Below are positions 44,478 through 52,826 of a stretch of DNA of 64,000 nt, in pieces. Under the pieces are notes generated by a model. It had not been told where the DNA came from. It did no database searches and saw only the letters and a program-made list of their open reading frames with translations. This DNA comes from Mycobacteroides chelonae (GTDB lineage Bacteria; Actinomycetota; Actinomycetes; Mycobacteriales; Mycobacteriaceae). A program made the position numbers and the translations under genes. Every line of letters begins with the position of its first letter. Within the stretch, counting starts at the first letter, position 1. Location: NCBI RefSeq assembly GCF_016767715.1, contig NZ_CP050145.1, positions 682,001 through 746,000 on the forward strand. Reading direction: 5' to 3'.

Positions 44478-44966
44478 TTAAGGGATCTGCGTCGATGTCC
44501 GCGCGCGTACTTTGGTCAATGCCCCCAGGGCAAACACCAGTGCTAGTGCCGTCACCCCAACCCGGACGAGGTTGAGCAGGTTCCATTGCAGTGCGAGACG
44601 GTGGAGCTCGTCGGGAGTTTCGCCAAGCGATCCGAAGAAGAGCGTCATGTTGAGCTTGACAATGATGTAGCTCGAGAGAGCGACCGCCGCTATCTCGGCG
44701 GCGCTCGCGATAAACAGTGAGCGCTTCTCCGGGGCCCGCCATGGGGTGCGCACGAACCAGACGATCAGCGTGACGGCGGCGATCTGGGTGAGCGGGATGT
44801 AGTAGTACACCGGGTTGGTGACCACGGTGAACTGCTGAAAGGCCCGTAGCTGTTCCTTGGTGTCACCGGCGATGTTCGGTCCGATCACGACCGCCTCGTA
44901 GAGGTTTCCGAAGAACCACATCGCGATTCCGAACACGGTGAAGTACATCAGTATCCGACGGCCCAT
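44478..44966 (-). CDS. Integral membrane protein of unknown function
   Basis: 162 aa from the ATG at 44966 (MGRRILMYFTVFG); 44972 is an equal candidate. Four helices at about residues 5-25, 50-72, 83-105 and 130-152. The sequence resembles small DUF1772-like membrane proteins (FFGNLYEAVVIGPNI). It lies between two unrelated genes with no clear partner. Confidence 0.65.
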   Translation of the reverse strand: MGRRILMYFTVFGIAMWFFGNLYEAVVIGPNIAGDTKEQLRAFQQFTVVTNPVYYYIPLTQIAAVTLIVWFVRTPWRAPEKRSLFIASAAEIAAVALSSYIIVKLNMTLFFGSLGETPDELHRLALQWNLLNLVRVGVTALALVFALGALTKVRARTSTQIP

Positions 44967-45068
44967 CGGCACATACTCCCAAGATTGTGGCGTGATACGG
45001 CCGAAAGTCGTCGAAATATGGCCAGCTGCAGGCTTTCGGCATTGCGGTAGTACCGATACCGTCTGCGC

Positions 45069-45533
45069 GTGACCAAGCTATTGCTCTCCATCCATGTGCT
45101 GGCGGTGATTCTCGCGGTGGGGCCAATCGCCGTGGCAGCCAGCATGTTTCCGGCATTCGCGCGGCGGGCCGCCGCCACGCCCGATGGTGGCGGCGAGCTG
45201 GGAAGCCTGCGCACCCTGCATCGGGTCTGCCGGGTATATGCCGTGGTAGGGATTGCGATTCCGATGTTTGGTCTGCCGCTGGCCGATCTGATGGGGGTGC
45301 TGGGCAGCCCCTGGCTGATCGCATCGCTGGTGCTCACCGGCATAGCGGCGGTGGTGCTGGTGTTTGTGATGCTGCCGCGCCAACAACGGGTGTTGGTCCA
45401 GCTGGGCGATGGTGAGTCCCTCGATGCGCGGGTATTCGCGCGGTTGGCGATGTTCACCGGGATCTTCAACCTGTTGTGGGCAGCGGTGACCGTGCTGATG
45501 ATCGTGCGCCCAGGGTCCAGTACCGGCGTCTAG
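45069..45533 (+). CDS. Membrane protein, DUF2269-like
   Basis: 154 aa, four helices (residues ~2-24, 58-78, 82-104, 128-150). The N-terminal LLSIHVLAVILAVGPIAVAAS with a conserved His is typical of DUF2269 family proteins, some of which bind heme. Downstream is an exporter gene in the same direction. Function unknown. Confidence 0.65.
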   Translation: MTKLLLSIHVLAVILAVGPIAVAASMFPAFARRAAATPDGGGELGSLRTLHRVCRVYAVVGIAIPMFGLPLADLMGVLGSPWLIASLVLTGIAAVVLVFVMLPRQQRVLVQLGDGESLDARVFARLAMFTGIFNLLWAAVTVLMIVRPGSSTGV

Positions 45534-45584
45534 ATGGCGGAAAACCGCTAGCGCGGGCGGTTGGGTGTCCTGTGGAATTGCTGG

Positions 45585-46487
45585 GTGGACACCGCGACTG
45601 CCGCCCCCGCCCGTAGCCGCTGGCTTCCCTTGAGGTTCGCCGCTCTTGCTTTGGTGTGGGGTGCGAGTTTCCTTTTCATCAAGGTCGGGCTGCACGGACT
45701 GTCGGCGCTACAGGTGGCTGCCGCGCGTTTGGACTTCGGCGCCCTGACGCTGGCATCTCTGGTTGTGCTGCTGCGTGTTTCGCTGCCGCGCGAGCGCAAG
45801 GTGTGGGGGCACATCGGCGTTGTCTCGCTGACCTTGTGCGTCATTCCGTTCGTGCTCTATCCCTGGGCTGAGCAGAGCATCGACTCGGGGCTGGCCAGCA
45901 TCTACAACGCGGCGACCCCACTGATGACCACATTGGTGACCCTTATCGCCTTGCGCGCTGAGCGACCGGGCCGGATGCAGCTGCTCGGATTGGGGCTCGG
46001 GTTTCTGGGGGTGTGCGTGGTGTTGGCCCCGTGGCAGTTGATCGGCCGCGGAGGGCCGGTGCTGGCGCAGTTCGCGTGCTTGGGGGCAACCATGAGCTAC
46101 GGGATCGGGTTTGTGTACATGCGCAAGTACGTCACGCCGCTGGGGCTACCCGCGCTTGCGGTCGCCGGTGTTCAGGTGGGTTTGGGAGCGGTGCTGATGA
46201 CCGCCGTGGTGGCGCTCGCTGACCATCACCGGATGGCGATCACCCCCGCCGTGCTGCTGAGCATGGCGGCTCTCGGGGTGCTGGGCACCGGACTGGCGTA
46301 CGTCTGGAACACCCAGATCGTCAACGGATGGGGTGCCACCGCCGCGTCCTCGGTCACCTACCTGGCCCCGGTGATCGGGGTGCTGCTGGGGGCCCTGGTC
46401 TTGAACGAGCGAATCGGATGGCATGAACCCCTGGGAGGGGCGATCGTGGTCGCAGGAATCGTATTGAGCCGCAAGCGAAGTCGCTGA
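45585..46487 (+). CDS. EamA-family drug/metabolite exporter
   Basis: 300 aa from the GTG at 45585 (an upstream start at 45561 is possible). Ten helices in two five-helix halves; the second half repeats the first. Family signatures are ALVWGASFLFIKVGL near the start and YLAPVIGVLLGALVLNERI near the end. It moves a small metabolite or drug by proton exchange. Substrate unknown. Confidence 0.85.
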   Translation: MDTATAAPARSRWLPLRFAALALVWGASFLFIKVGLHGLSALQVAAARLDFGALTLASLVVLLRVSLPRERKVWGHIGVVSLTLCVIPFVLYPWAEQSIDSGLASIYNAATPLMTTLVTLIALRAERPGRMQLLGLGLGFLGVCVVLAPWQLIGRGGPVLAQFACLGATMSYGIGFVYMRKYVTPLGLPALAVAGVQVGLGAVLMTAVVALADHHRMAITPAVLLSMAALGVLGTGLAYVWNTQIVNGWGATAASSVTYLAPVIGVLLGALVLNERIGWHEPLGGAIVVAGIVLSRKRSR

Positions 46488-46494
46488 CCGGTGG

Positions 46495-47457
46495 TCACCT
46501 GGACCGGTGCCGCATGCGCCACCGCAGCGGAGGCTCGCCGAATCGGCGCTGGAACGCCCGGCTGAACGCGGCGTCGGAGGTGTAACCGACGACTTTGCCG
46601 ACCTGGCTCACCGCGTCGGTGCTGAAGCGCAGCAGATGCGCTGCCCGGTCGAGCCGTCGCTCGGTGATGTAACTGGCGGGCGGTTGCCCCAGCAGCGCGG
46701 TGAATCGTTGGGTGAAGGCCGAGCGTGACTGCTGCGCGTGCTTGGCGAGTTCCGCGATGGACCAGGGATGCGCCAGGTTGTTGTGTATCGCGGTGAGGAC
46801 GGGTGCAAGCCGGGGATCCAGAGCCGCGGTGAGCCAGCCTGGTTCGGCGCGGTCGGAGGTCGACCACTCCCGCAGTGCGTGAATGAACAGCAGGTCCAGG
46901 ATCCGTGAGAGCATCACCCAGGAGCCCGGGCTGGGCGTGACGACTTCGGCCAGCACGAGCTGGAGAGACAGTGATAGCCATTCATGTCCTGGCTGGTCGG
47001 TCCGCACGACGATGGCTGGCGGCAGGACCGACAGTAGGGGGTCGGCGGCCTTCTTCTCCGCAGTGAATCGTCCACTGACCCAACGGGTTGCGGTGCGGCT
47101 ATCACGAGCGCTCACGTGCCCGTCTGCCGCAGAAAGATTTCGGACACAGGTTGGCTCGCCCTGGGCGAGGCGGTGCGCCGTACCCCGTGCCAGCAGCACC
47201 ATGTCCCCTGCGCCGAGGGTGTACTCGAGATCTCCGTCGATGTGCACGCGAAGGCCCGGAGTTTCTGCGATGTGCAGCACGCGCTCGTTCGGGGGTAGTG
47301 CGATGTCGAAAGGCGGTTCGGAGGAGCAACGCATGATGGTTTCTCCGCGCAACCCGATGGCGGACAAGACTCCCGAGAAGGCGTCGATATCGGGAGAATC
47401 TGAGAACCAGCTGTGTGATTTTGGCTGATCGGCAAAATATTCAGGATGATCGGTCAT
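46495..47457 (-). CDS. AraC-family regulator with cupin sensor domain
   Basis: 320 aa from the ATG at 47457 (a longer start at 47478 exists). N-terminal cupin_6-type sensor with YTLGAGDMVLLARGTAH, and C-terminal double helix-turn-helix (AELAKHAQQSRSAFTQRF and VGYTSDAAFSRAFQRRFG). The gene faces away from the alpha/beta hydrolase (start 47569), which it likely regulates. Inducer unknown. Confidence 0.88.
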   Translation of the reverse strand: MTDHPEYFADQPKSHSWFSDSPDIDAFSGVLSAIGLRGETIMRCSSEPPFDIALPPNERVLHIAETPGLRVHIDGDLEYTLGAGDMVLLARGTAHRLAQGEPTCVRNLSAADGHVSARDSRTATRWVSGRFTAEKKAADPLLSVLPPAIVVRTDQPGHEWLSLSLQLVLAEVVTPSPGSWVMLSRILDLLFIHALREWSTSDRAEPGWLTAALDPRLAPVLTAIHNNLAHPWSIAELAKHAQQSRSAFTQRFTALLGQPPASYITERRLDRAAHLLRFSTDAVSQVGKVVGYTSDAAFSRAFQRRFGEPPLRWRMRHRSR

Positions 47458-47568
47458 ACCACTTGCTCCATAGTCCAAATATGTTGGTGGGGCCCCGGTA
47501 AGTCAACAGTGCCGCCGAGAGCGGACACGGCGGGGTCGAGGTCGTCCAACATCTACTGAGAGGCAGAT

Positions 47569-48264
47569 ATGTCCAGCAAACCGGCTATTGTCCTGGTCCA
47601 CGGATTCTGGGGTGGCGCCGCACATTGGGGGAACGTGATCGTCGAGCTGCACAAGCGTGGCTACGGGGAGCTATATGCGGTCGAGAACCCATTGACGTCA
47701 CTGGCCGATGACGCTGCCCGCACACGGCAGATGGTGGAGCAGATCGACGGGCCGGTACTCCTTGTCGGGCACTCGTACGGCGGCGCGGTGATCACCGAGG
47801 CGGGCGATCTGCCAAACGTGGTGGGCCTGGTCTATGTCGCGGCGTTCGCTCCTGACGCGGGGGAGAGCCCCGGTCAGCTGACCGAGCAGCTGCCGCCTGC
47901 TGCGGCGGCCAATCTGGCCCCCGACAGCGATGGCTATCTGTGGATCAAGCAGGACAAGTTCCGTGAGAGCTTCGCGCAGGATCTGCCCGAGGATGCGGCA
48001 CTCATCATGGCCGTCACTCAAAAGGCGCCACTGGCATCGACATTCGGTGACGCCATCACGGCACCCGCATGGAAGGTCAAGCCCTCCTGGTACCAGGTGT
48101 CCACGCAAGACCGGATGATCAACCCGGATAACGAGCGCAAGATGGCGCAGCGGATCAATCCTCGCAAGACCATCGAACTGGATGCCAGCCACGCCTCCTT
48201 GGCGTCGCAACCCGTTGCCATCGCCGATCTGATCTCCGAGGCCGCTGAGGAACTCGCCGGCTAA
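47569..48264 (+). CDS. Alpha/beta hydrolase
   Basis: 231 aa. HGFWGG oxyanion-type motif (residues 11-16), nucleophile elbow GHSYGGAVI (Ser ~68) and a C-terminal catalytic His in DASHASLA. Related to small esterases often found near AraC regulators. ATG follows GAGAGGCAG. Convergent with the MFS gene through a terminator hairpin. Substrate unknown. Confidence 0.85.
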   Translation: MSSKPAIVLVHGFWGGAAHWGNVIVELHKRGYGELYAVENPLTSLADDAARTRQMVEQIDGPVLLVGHSYGGAVITEAGDLPNVVGLVYVAAFAPDAGESPGQLTEQLPPAAAANLAPDSDGYLWIKQDKFRESFAQDLPEDAALIMAVTQKAPLASTFGDAITAPAWKVKPSWYQVSTQDRMINPDNERKMAQRINPRKTIELDASHASLASQPVAIADLISEAAEELAG

Positions 48265-48279
48265 GAGAATCACACGCGT

Positions 48280-48310
48280 GGGGGCATCGGCACATGCTGC
48301 CGGTGCCCCC
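48280..48310. terminator. Convergent terminator after the hydrolase and MFS genes
   Basis: GGGGGCATCGGCA (48280-48292) pairs with TGCCGGTGCCCCC (48298-48310), one mismatch, 5-nt loop, between two convergent stops at 48264 and 48322. The stem is G/C-rich without a U-tract. Confidence 0.6.
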
Positions 48311-48321
48311 ATCGGCGTTCG

Positions 48322-49608
48322 TTAGGTCGCCAGATCTTCGGTAAAGGCCTCGTCGGCAAGGTCTTCGAGCTCCTTGCCCCTGCTTTCAGGGCCCAGCAGG
48401 TATCCGATAATCGTCAGGATCCACAGCCCGCTCAGCGCAAGATAGGGCGTTTGAATTCCGTAATGCGTTATGGCCCAGCCCACCAGGGTGGGTGCGGCGA
48501 TGGATACGACGCGACCACCGCCGACCGCGATACCGAATCCGGTGCCGCGCAAGACAGTGGGGAACAGTTCGGCGACATAGGTATCGCCGACGCCCCACAG
48601 CCAACCGAGTGTCGCGATGGAGATGGCGCCGAACACCAGATACTGCGAGAGTGAGTCTGACGTGGCTCCCAGTGCAGTAGAAGCGATTTCGATGACTGCG
48701 GCGAGGATGGCCGAGGGGCGCCGCCCTATCCAATCGGCGAGTGCGGTGCCGATGAAGACGAAGACGGCCTGCAGCAGAAAGAAGATCAGGGCATAGCGGA
48801 TCGCTTCCACCGAAGTGGCGTGGAATTTCTTGACGATGTATGTGGTCAGGAAGAGGGTCATGCCCCAGTAGCCGACCGCGTTGGCGGTGTAGACCAGCCA
48901 GCCGACAATGAGCCGTCGACGCACACCGGGGACATGCCACAGCTTGGGTTTGGTGGCGCCGCGTTCGATCTTGGCTTTCGTCTGGGTGTAGCGGTGAGAT
49001 TCCTTGATGCCTTGCCGGGCAAGGAAAAGTACGACCGCGGGCACGATCGCGACGACGAATGCGGCTTGCCAGCCGAACCGTGGTACTAGGACCAGGGCAA
49101 CGCCGGCGGCGAGCACGTATCCCAGCGAGAACAGTGAAAAGATGACGCCGCCAACGCCTATGGCGCGGGTCTTGGCCGGCCACACCTCGGCGGTGTAGGG
49201 GGCGCCGACCGCGAGCTCGCCAGCCCCGCCGACGCCCGTCAGGAACCGTAGCCCGGTGAATGCGGCGACGTTCGTGGTGAGACCTGCCAGGGCGGTCGTG
49301 ATGCCGTACAGCAGGATCGAGGCCCCGAGTGTGGTCTTGCGACCCCACCGGTCGGCAGCGAGACCGAAGCCTATGGTGCCGATGGTGTACCCGAGCAGAA
49401 AGATCGAGCCGATGTAGCCCGCCTGGGCCTCGGTGATGTGCAGCGTCTTCTTGATCTCGGGCAGCACCAGACCGTAGATGTTCACCGTATACGAGTCGAA
49501 GCCGTACCCGAGGCCCGCTGTCACGGCGACGAAGAACGCCTGCCGGAAGGTCACCGGGCGGGATTGCCGCGCGGGTGTCTCGGTGGTTTCCTCGGCTGTC
49601 GACGTCAT
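48322..49608 (-). CDS. MFS transporter (sugar/aromatic-acid porter-like)
   Basis: 428 aa, twelve helices. The MFS cytoplasmic loop motif LAADRWGRKTTLGASIL and the later RFLTGVGGAGELAVGA are visible. N-terminal residues 1-20 are polar Thr/Glu-rich. The family pattern fits organic-acid/proton symporters. The tRNA-Lys gene follows closely upstream (73 bp). Substrate unknown. Confidence 0.85.
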   Translation of the reverse strand: MTSTAEETTETPARQSRPVTFRQAFFVAVTAGLGYGFDSYTVNIYGLVLPEIKKTLHITEAQAGYIGSIFLLGYTIGTIGFGLAADRWGRKTTLGASILLYGITTALAGLTTNVAAFTGLRFLTGVGGAGELAVGAPYTAEVWPAKTRAIGVGGVIFSLFSLGYVLAAGVALVLVPRFGWQAAFVVAIVPAVVLFLARQGIKESHRYTQTKAKIERGATKPKLWHVPGVRRRLIVGWLVYTANAVGYWGMTLFLTTYIVKKFHATSVEAIRYALIFFLLQAVFVFIGTALADWIGRRPSAILAAVIEIASTALGATSDSLSQYLVFGAISIATLGWLWGVGDTYVAELFPTVLRGTGFGIAVGGGRVVSIAAPTLVGWAITHYGIQTPYLALSGLWILTIIGYLLGPESRGKELEDLADEAFTEDLAT

Positions 49609-49680
49609 TGCCCGAACGGTAGGCAGCGGGCGAGGGCCTGATAAGGCTCCTGCTCCCGCTGATCACAACCAGCGATGTGG

Positions 49681-49753
49681 TGCCCCCACCAGGGCTCGAA
49701 CCTGGGACCTGCGGATTAAAAGTCCGTAGCTCTACCAACTGAGCTATAGGGGC
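49681..49753 (-). tRNA. tRNA-Lys (anticodon UUU)
   Basis: 73 nt; 7-bp acceptor stem GCCCCTA with TGGGGGC, anticodon loop CTTTTAA (UUU), TTCGA in the T-loop. Discriminator A is followed by genomic CCA (49678-49680). Confidence 0.95.
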
Positions 49754-49892
49754 GCGGAGAGACAGGATACTGGTTGGCTCACCACGCGAGCACCGTGGTT
49801 ATCCGGTTTGGGTTCTGGGGAGGTTGTGCCCTAAGCTAAGCGAGCTCCCAACGCGACAAGCGTTGTGGGTACCCCGGAGAGATTCGGAATGG

Positions 49893-49965
49893 GCCCCCAT
49901 CGTCTAGTGGCCTAGGACGCCGCCCTTTCACGGCGGTAGCACGGGTTCGAATCCCGTTGGGGGTA
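49893..49965 (+). tRNA. tRNA-Glu (anticodon UUC)
   Basis: 73 nt, GCCCCCA acceptor, anticodon loop CTTTCAC (UUC), T-loop GGTTCGAATCC, discriminator A. First of three plus-strand tRNA genes likely in one transcript. Confidence 0.95.
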
Positions 49966-49994
49966 CGCAACCAGTCATGCTGGGAGCAGAGTAA

Positions 49995-50068
49995 GGCCCT
50001 GTGGCGCAGTTGGTTAGCGCGCCGCCCTGTCACGGCGGAGGTCGCGGGTTCGAGTCCCGTCAGGGTCG
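49995..50068 (+). tRNA. tRNA-Asp (anticodon GUC)
   Basis: 74 nt, GGCCCTG acceptor paired with CAGGGTC, anticodon loop CTGTCAC (GUC), discriminator G with genomic CCA. It lies 29 bp after tRNA-Glu. Confidence 0.95.
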
Positions 50069-50105
50069 CCAGTACGGCGAGGCAGTATCTGTGGATCTGC
50101 CGTCC

Positions 50106-50179
50106 GGCCAGGTAGCTCAGTTGGTACGAGCGTCCGCCTGAAAAGCGGAAGGTCGCCGGTTCGATCCCGGCCCTGGCCA
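50106..50179 (+). tRNA. tRNA-Phe (anticodon GAA)
   Basis: 74 nt, GGCCAGG acceptor with CCTGGCC, anticodon loop CTGAAAA (GAA), discriminator A, genomic CCA. The restriction endonuclease gene ends 22 bp beyond it, so this may be an integration point of the R-M genes. I found no repeat of the tRNA 3' end elsewhere in the window. Confidence 0.95.
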
Positions 50180-50201
50180 CCATTTTTCTCTCTACGTTGC
50201 C

Positions 50202-51530
50202 TCAGTCATTCAGGTCTGCGATGTTGTTCGTCCAGTCATCAGTGATCGGCTGGATCGGAGCGAGCCGGCCGGCGAACTGCTTGTGTGGCGTCATATGTGA
50301 GGTAAGCCCGTAGCGGAACTGCCAACATCCGGTGGCGGAGAATAGGCACGCAGCGACGACATCAAAGCCGTCAGCTGGGTAGAACCGCGAGGCGGGATCT
50401 CCCTTGGATGCGCGTGTCTTCTGTACTTCCACTTTGAATGTGCCCTTTGCGGAAGTCGTCGGGCTCGCATTCTTACACTCCACCCGCATGCGCCGCCCAT
50501 CAGTCAATGTGACGTTGAAATCGTGCATGGCATCGACATCGAGGCGTTCGACTGCGGCGATCTGCGGGGAGTCCTGGAGTAGCCGCTCGAGGTGGTACTC
50601 GGCCACCCCGCCGCGAACCGCGACGGAGAGCCGGTTACGGCCTCCGATGATGTCCAGAATCTGGGCGCTGGTGAGCGCGAACTGTTCCTCGAGGACATGT
50701 TGCTGGCGCGGGCCGTCCTTGGCTGCAGTCTTAGCGAGCGCGATGGCAGCTGAGTAGCGCAGGGGCGGGTCCAGCTGCAAGGAGGCCGCGCGGCGCTCGA
50801 AGCGTGCGTAGTCAATCAGACGATCAGGGGTGAAGGCGACTACGGTCTCTAGATTCGTCGCGGAGCGGGCCTTGTCACGCTTGTTGCCCGGCCGGTTGAC
50901 TTTTTCCCAAACGTGCCACCCTGATTCTTGCGCTCGCTGGATGTCGTCTTCCTTGGCGTAGAAGGAGATACCCATCGGCAACGGATCCCATAGATTCGCG
51001 TCTAGTCCGACTAGCACCCCATCGGCGATATCGATGCCTAGAACCATGGTGACATCCACCCCGGCGATGTCGTGCCCCACTGGATGATCGCGTTCCCAGG
51101 ACTTTTCTCCCCCATAGCGGAGTTGGCCGCGGATTTCGTCTGTTGGACGGTTTTTGATTTTATTTCGAGTTACTCGGAACGGGTAGACGCGCATGCCGAT
51201 TCGCTCGTCTGAATCCAGTTGCACAGCAAGATAGAACGGGGCATGTTTCGTCTCGCTTGCGTACAGGATGTGACCGCCGGATAACTGAATGGCATCAACG
51301 AGAAACGCATGCATGTCAGTGCGGCCCTGAAGTCGGTAGGTCTCAGGGAAAACGCGGCCTGCGATCGACTGTTCCTCCACCGTCTTTCCTCTCAGCATGG
51401 CGTCCAGAGACTGCTTGGCCAGTGTTGGGCATGTCGGTGGCTGTAGGCAGAATAACTCGACGATACTGGCCAGACGTTCGCTGCTTACGAAGGCGCGACC
51501 GCGCGTGCATGTTGAGGAACGAGGTGACAT
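50202..51530 (-). CDS. Putative type II restriction endonuclease, PD-(D/E)XK fold
   Basis: 442 aa from the ATG at 51530. Residues D337 ... E351-C-K353 (HDFNV then RVECKN) match the PD-(D/E)XK catalytic pattern with its beta-hairpin spacing. The rest has no recognised domain. It is head to head with a C5-cytosine methyltransferase: the two start codons meet in CATATG (51528-51533). That pairing is the main reason to call it a restriction enzyme. If this start is right, each promoter must lie inside the other coding sequence; a later ATG at 51398 is an alternative. Target sequence unknown. Confidence 0.7.
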   Translation of the reverse strand: MSPRSSTCTRGRAFVSSERLASIVELFCLQPPTCPTLAKQSLDAMLRGKTVEEQSIAGRVFPETYRLQGRTDMHAFLVDAIQLSGGHILYASETKHAPFYLAVQLDSDERIGMRVYPFRVTRNKIKNRPTDEIRGQLRYGGEKSWERDHPVGHDIAGVDVTMVLGIDIADGVLVGLDANLWDPLPMGISFYAKEDDIQRAQESGWHVWEKVNRPGNKRDKARSATNLETVVAFTPDRLIDYARFERRAASLQLDPPLRYSAAIALAKTAAKDGPRQQHVLEEQFALTSAQILDIIGGRNRLSVAVRGGVAEYHLERLLQDSPQIAAVERLDVDAMHDFNVTLTDGRRMRVECKNASPTTSAKGTFKVEVQKTRASKGDPASRFYPADGFDVVAACLFSATGCWQFRYGLTSHMTPHKQFAGRLAPIQPITDDWTNNIADLND

Positions 51531-52691
51531 ATGGGGGAGCAGCTCCCGGTAGTGAGTCTGTTCTCCGGCGCGGGAGGTCTTGACCTGGCTGTTGCGCGGG
51601 CCGACGGCGAACCACTCGCCTCGGGTGACCATGGAAGTGGTCTGCTGCGTGTGTCGGTCGCGACGGATTACAACCAACTCGCATTGCAGACGCTGAAGGC
51701 GAATTTCAAGGATGCCGCGACACTCACGGGCGATATCCGTGAGATTCCCACCGAACAGATACTCGACACTGCTGGACTACGTGTTAGCGAACCGGTTCTT
51801 CTGGTCGGTGGCCCGCCGTGTACCCCGTTCTCGAAGTCCGGGTTTTGGCTCGAGCAGAAGCGGGAGAGCCGTGATCCCAATGCATCCTTGCTCGATGAGT
51901 ACGTCCGTGTCGTGCGCGAAGCGCGACCGACAGCATTTGTCCTGGAGAACGTTCAGGGATTGACCTACAAGACTCATAAGGCTCAGTTCGATCGACTACT
52001 AAATGGTCTGAGTGAGTTGGGGTATAACCCGCAGTGGAAGGTGCTACTCGCAGCTGACTACGGGGTGCCGCAGTTGCGCCGCCGTGTATTCGTAGTTGGG
52101 CGCCGCGACGGGAAGAAGTTCGAGTTCCCAGAGCCAACGCACTCCGGTTGGAGCGAGCGGGACCGCAAGATTGATGACACCAAGATTCCGCACGTCAGTG
52201 CTGCGCAAGCGTTTGCAGATCTGCCCCGACTCGCATCCGCGTCCTTGGACGAAATCGTAGACGGACGATATGCGGAACTTGCGGCGGAGGTGCCACCTGG
52301 GCAAAACTACCTGTGGCATACCGATCGTTATGGCGGCCGCAACCACTTCGAATGGCGAAGTCGATACTGGACGTTTCTGCTCCGTCTCGACCCCGATCGG
52401 CCGTCCACCACCCTTCAGGCCCAGCCAGGACCGTGGGTGGGTCCGTTCCACTGGGAGAATGTTCGCACCGCTGCCGGTGAGGAGAGAGTCCGCCGACTAC
52501 GTGTGAATGAAATGTTGCGGCTCATGTCCTTCCCGGATGATTTCAAGATCGATGGCAGTCGTTCAGATGTCCAACGCCAACTCGGCAACGCCGTCCCGTT
52601 AGAACTTGGGAAGGCTGTAGTGCGTAGCCTCATGGGCCAGCTCGGGTACATCGGAGGTAAGCGAGTCGCTCGCAAGGTTGTCTTCGCCTGA
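51531..52691 (+). CDS. DNA (cytosine-5-)-methyltransferase of R-M system
   Basis: 386 aa. Motif I SLFSGAGGLDLA (residues 9-20), motif IV GGPPCTPFSKSG with nucleophile Cys97, motif VI ENVQG (139-143), motif VIII QLRRRVFVVGRR, motif IX LRVNEMLRLMSFPDDF and motif X QLGNAVPLELG. All C5-MTase motifs are present, so it is active by sequence. It protects the cognate site from the neighbouring nuclease. GAGGTGACAT precedes the ATG. A DNA-modifying island next to tRNA-Phe, suggesting acquisition by transfer (inference). Confidence 0.95.
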   Translation: MGEQLPVVSLFSGAGGLDLAVARADGEPLASGDHGSGLLRVSVATDYNQLALQTLKANFKDAATLTGDIREIPTEQILDTAGLRVSEPVLLVGGPPCTPFSKSGFWLEQKRESRDPNASLLDEYVRVVREARPTAFVLENVQGLTYKTHKAQFDRLLNGLSELGYNPQWKVLLAADYGVPQLRRRVFVVGRRDGKKFEFPEPTHSGWSERDRKIDDTKIPHVSAAQAFADLPRLASASLDEIVDGRYAELAAEVPPGQNYLWHTDRYGGRNHFEWRSRYWTFLLRLDPDRPSTTLQAQPGPWVGPFHWENVRTAAGEERVRRLRVNEMLRLMSFPDDFKIDGSRSDVQRQLGNAVPLELGKAVVRSLMGQLGYIGGKRVARKVVFA

Positions 52692-52826
52692 TTCGAACGC
52701 AGGCTCCACGACGCTGGACACGACCTTAATCGGAATTACGACCCGCACCTGTGTCTGCCGCCGCCGAGCGCTCAACTGTCGGGGGTGTCGCGACTGTCAG
52801 CGAAGTTGCCTTGGTGGCGTTCGCAG

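Noticed and set aside
50180..52826. Integrative element with attachment site duplicated from tRNA-Phe
   Set aside because: No integrase, and no copy of the tRNA 3' end was found beyond the R-M genes, so integration is only a suggestion.
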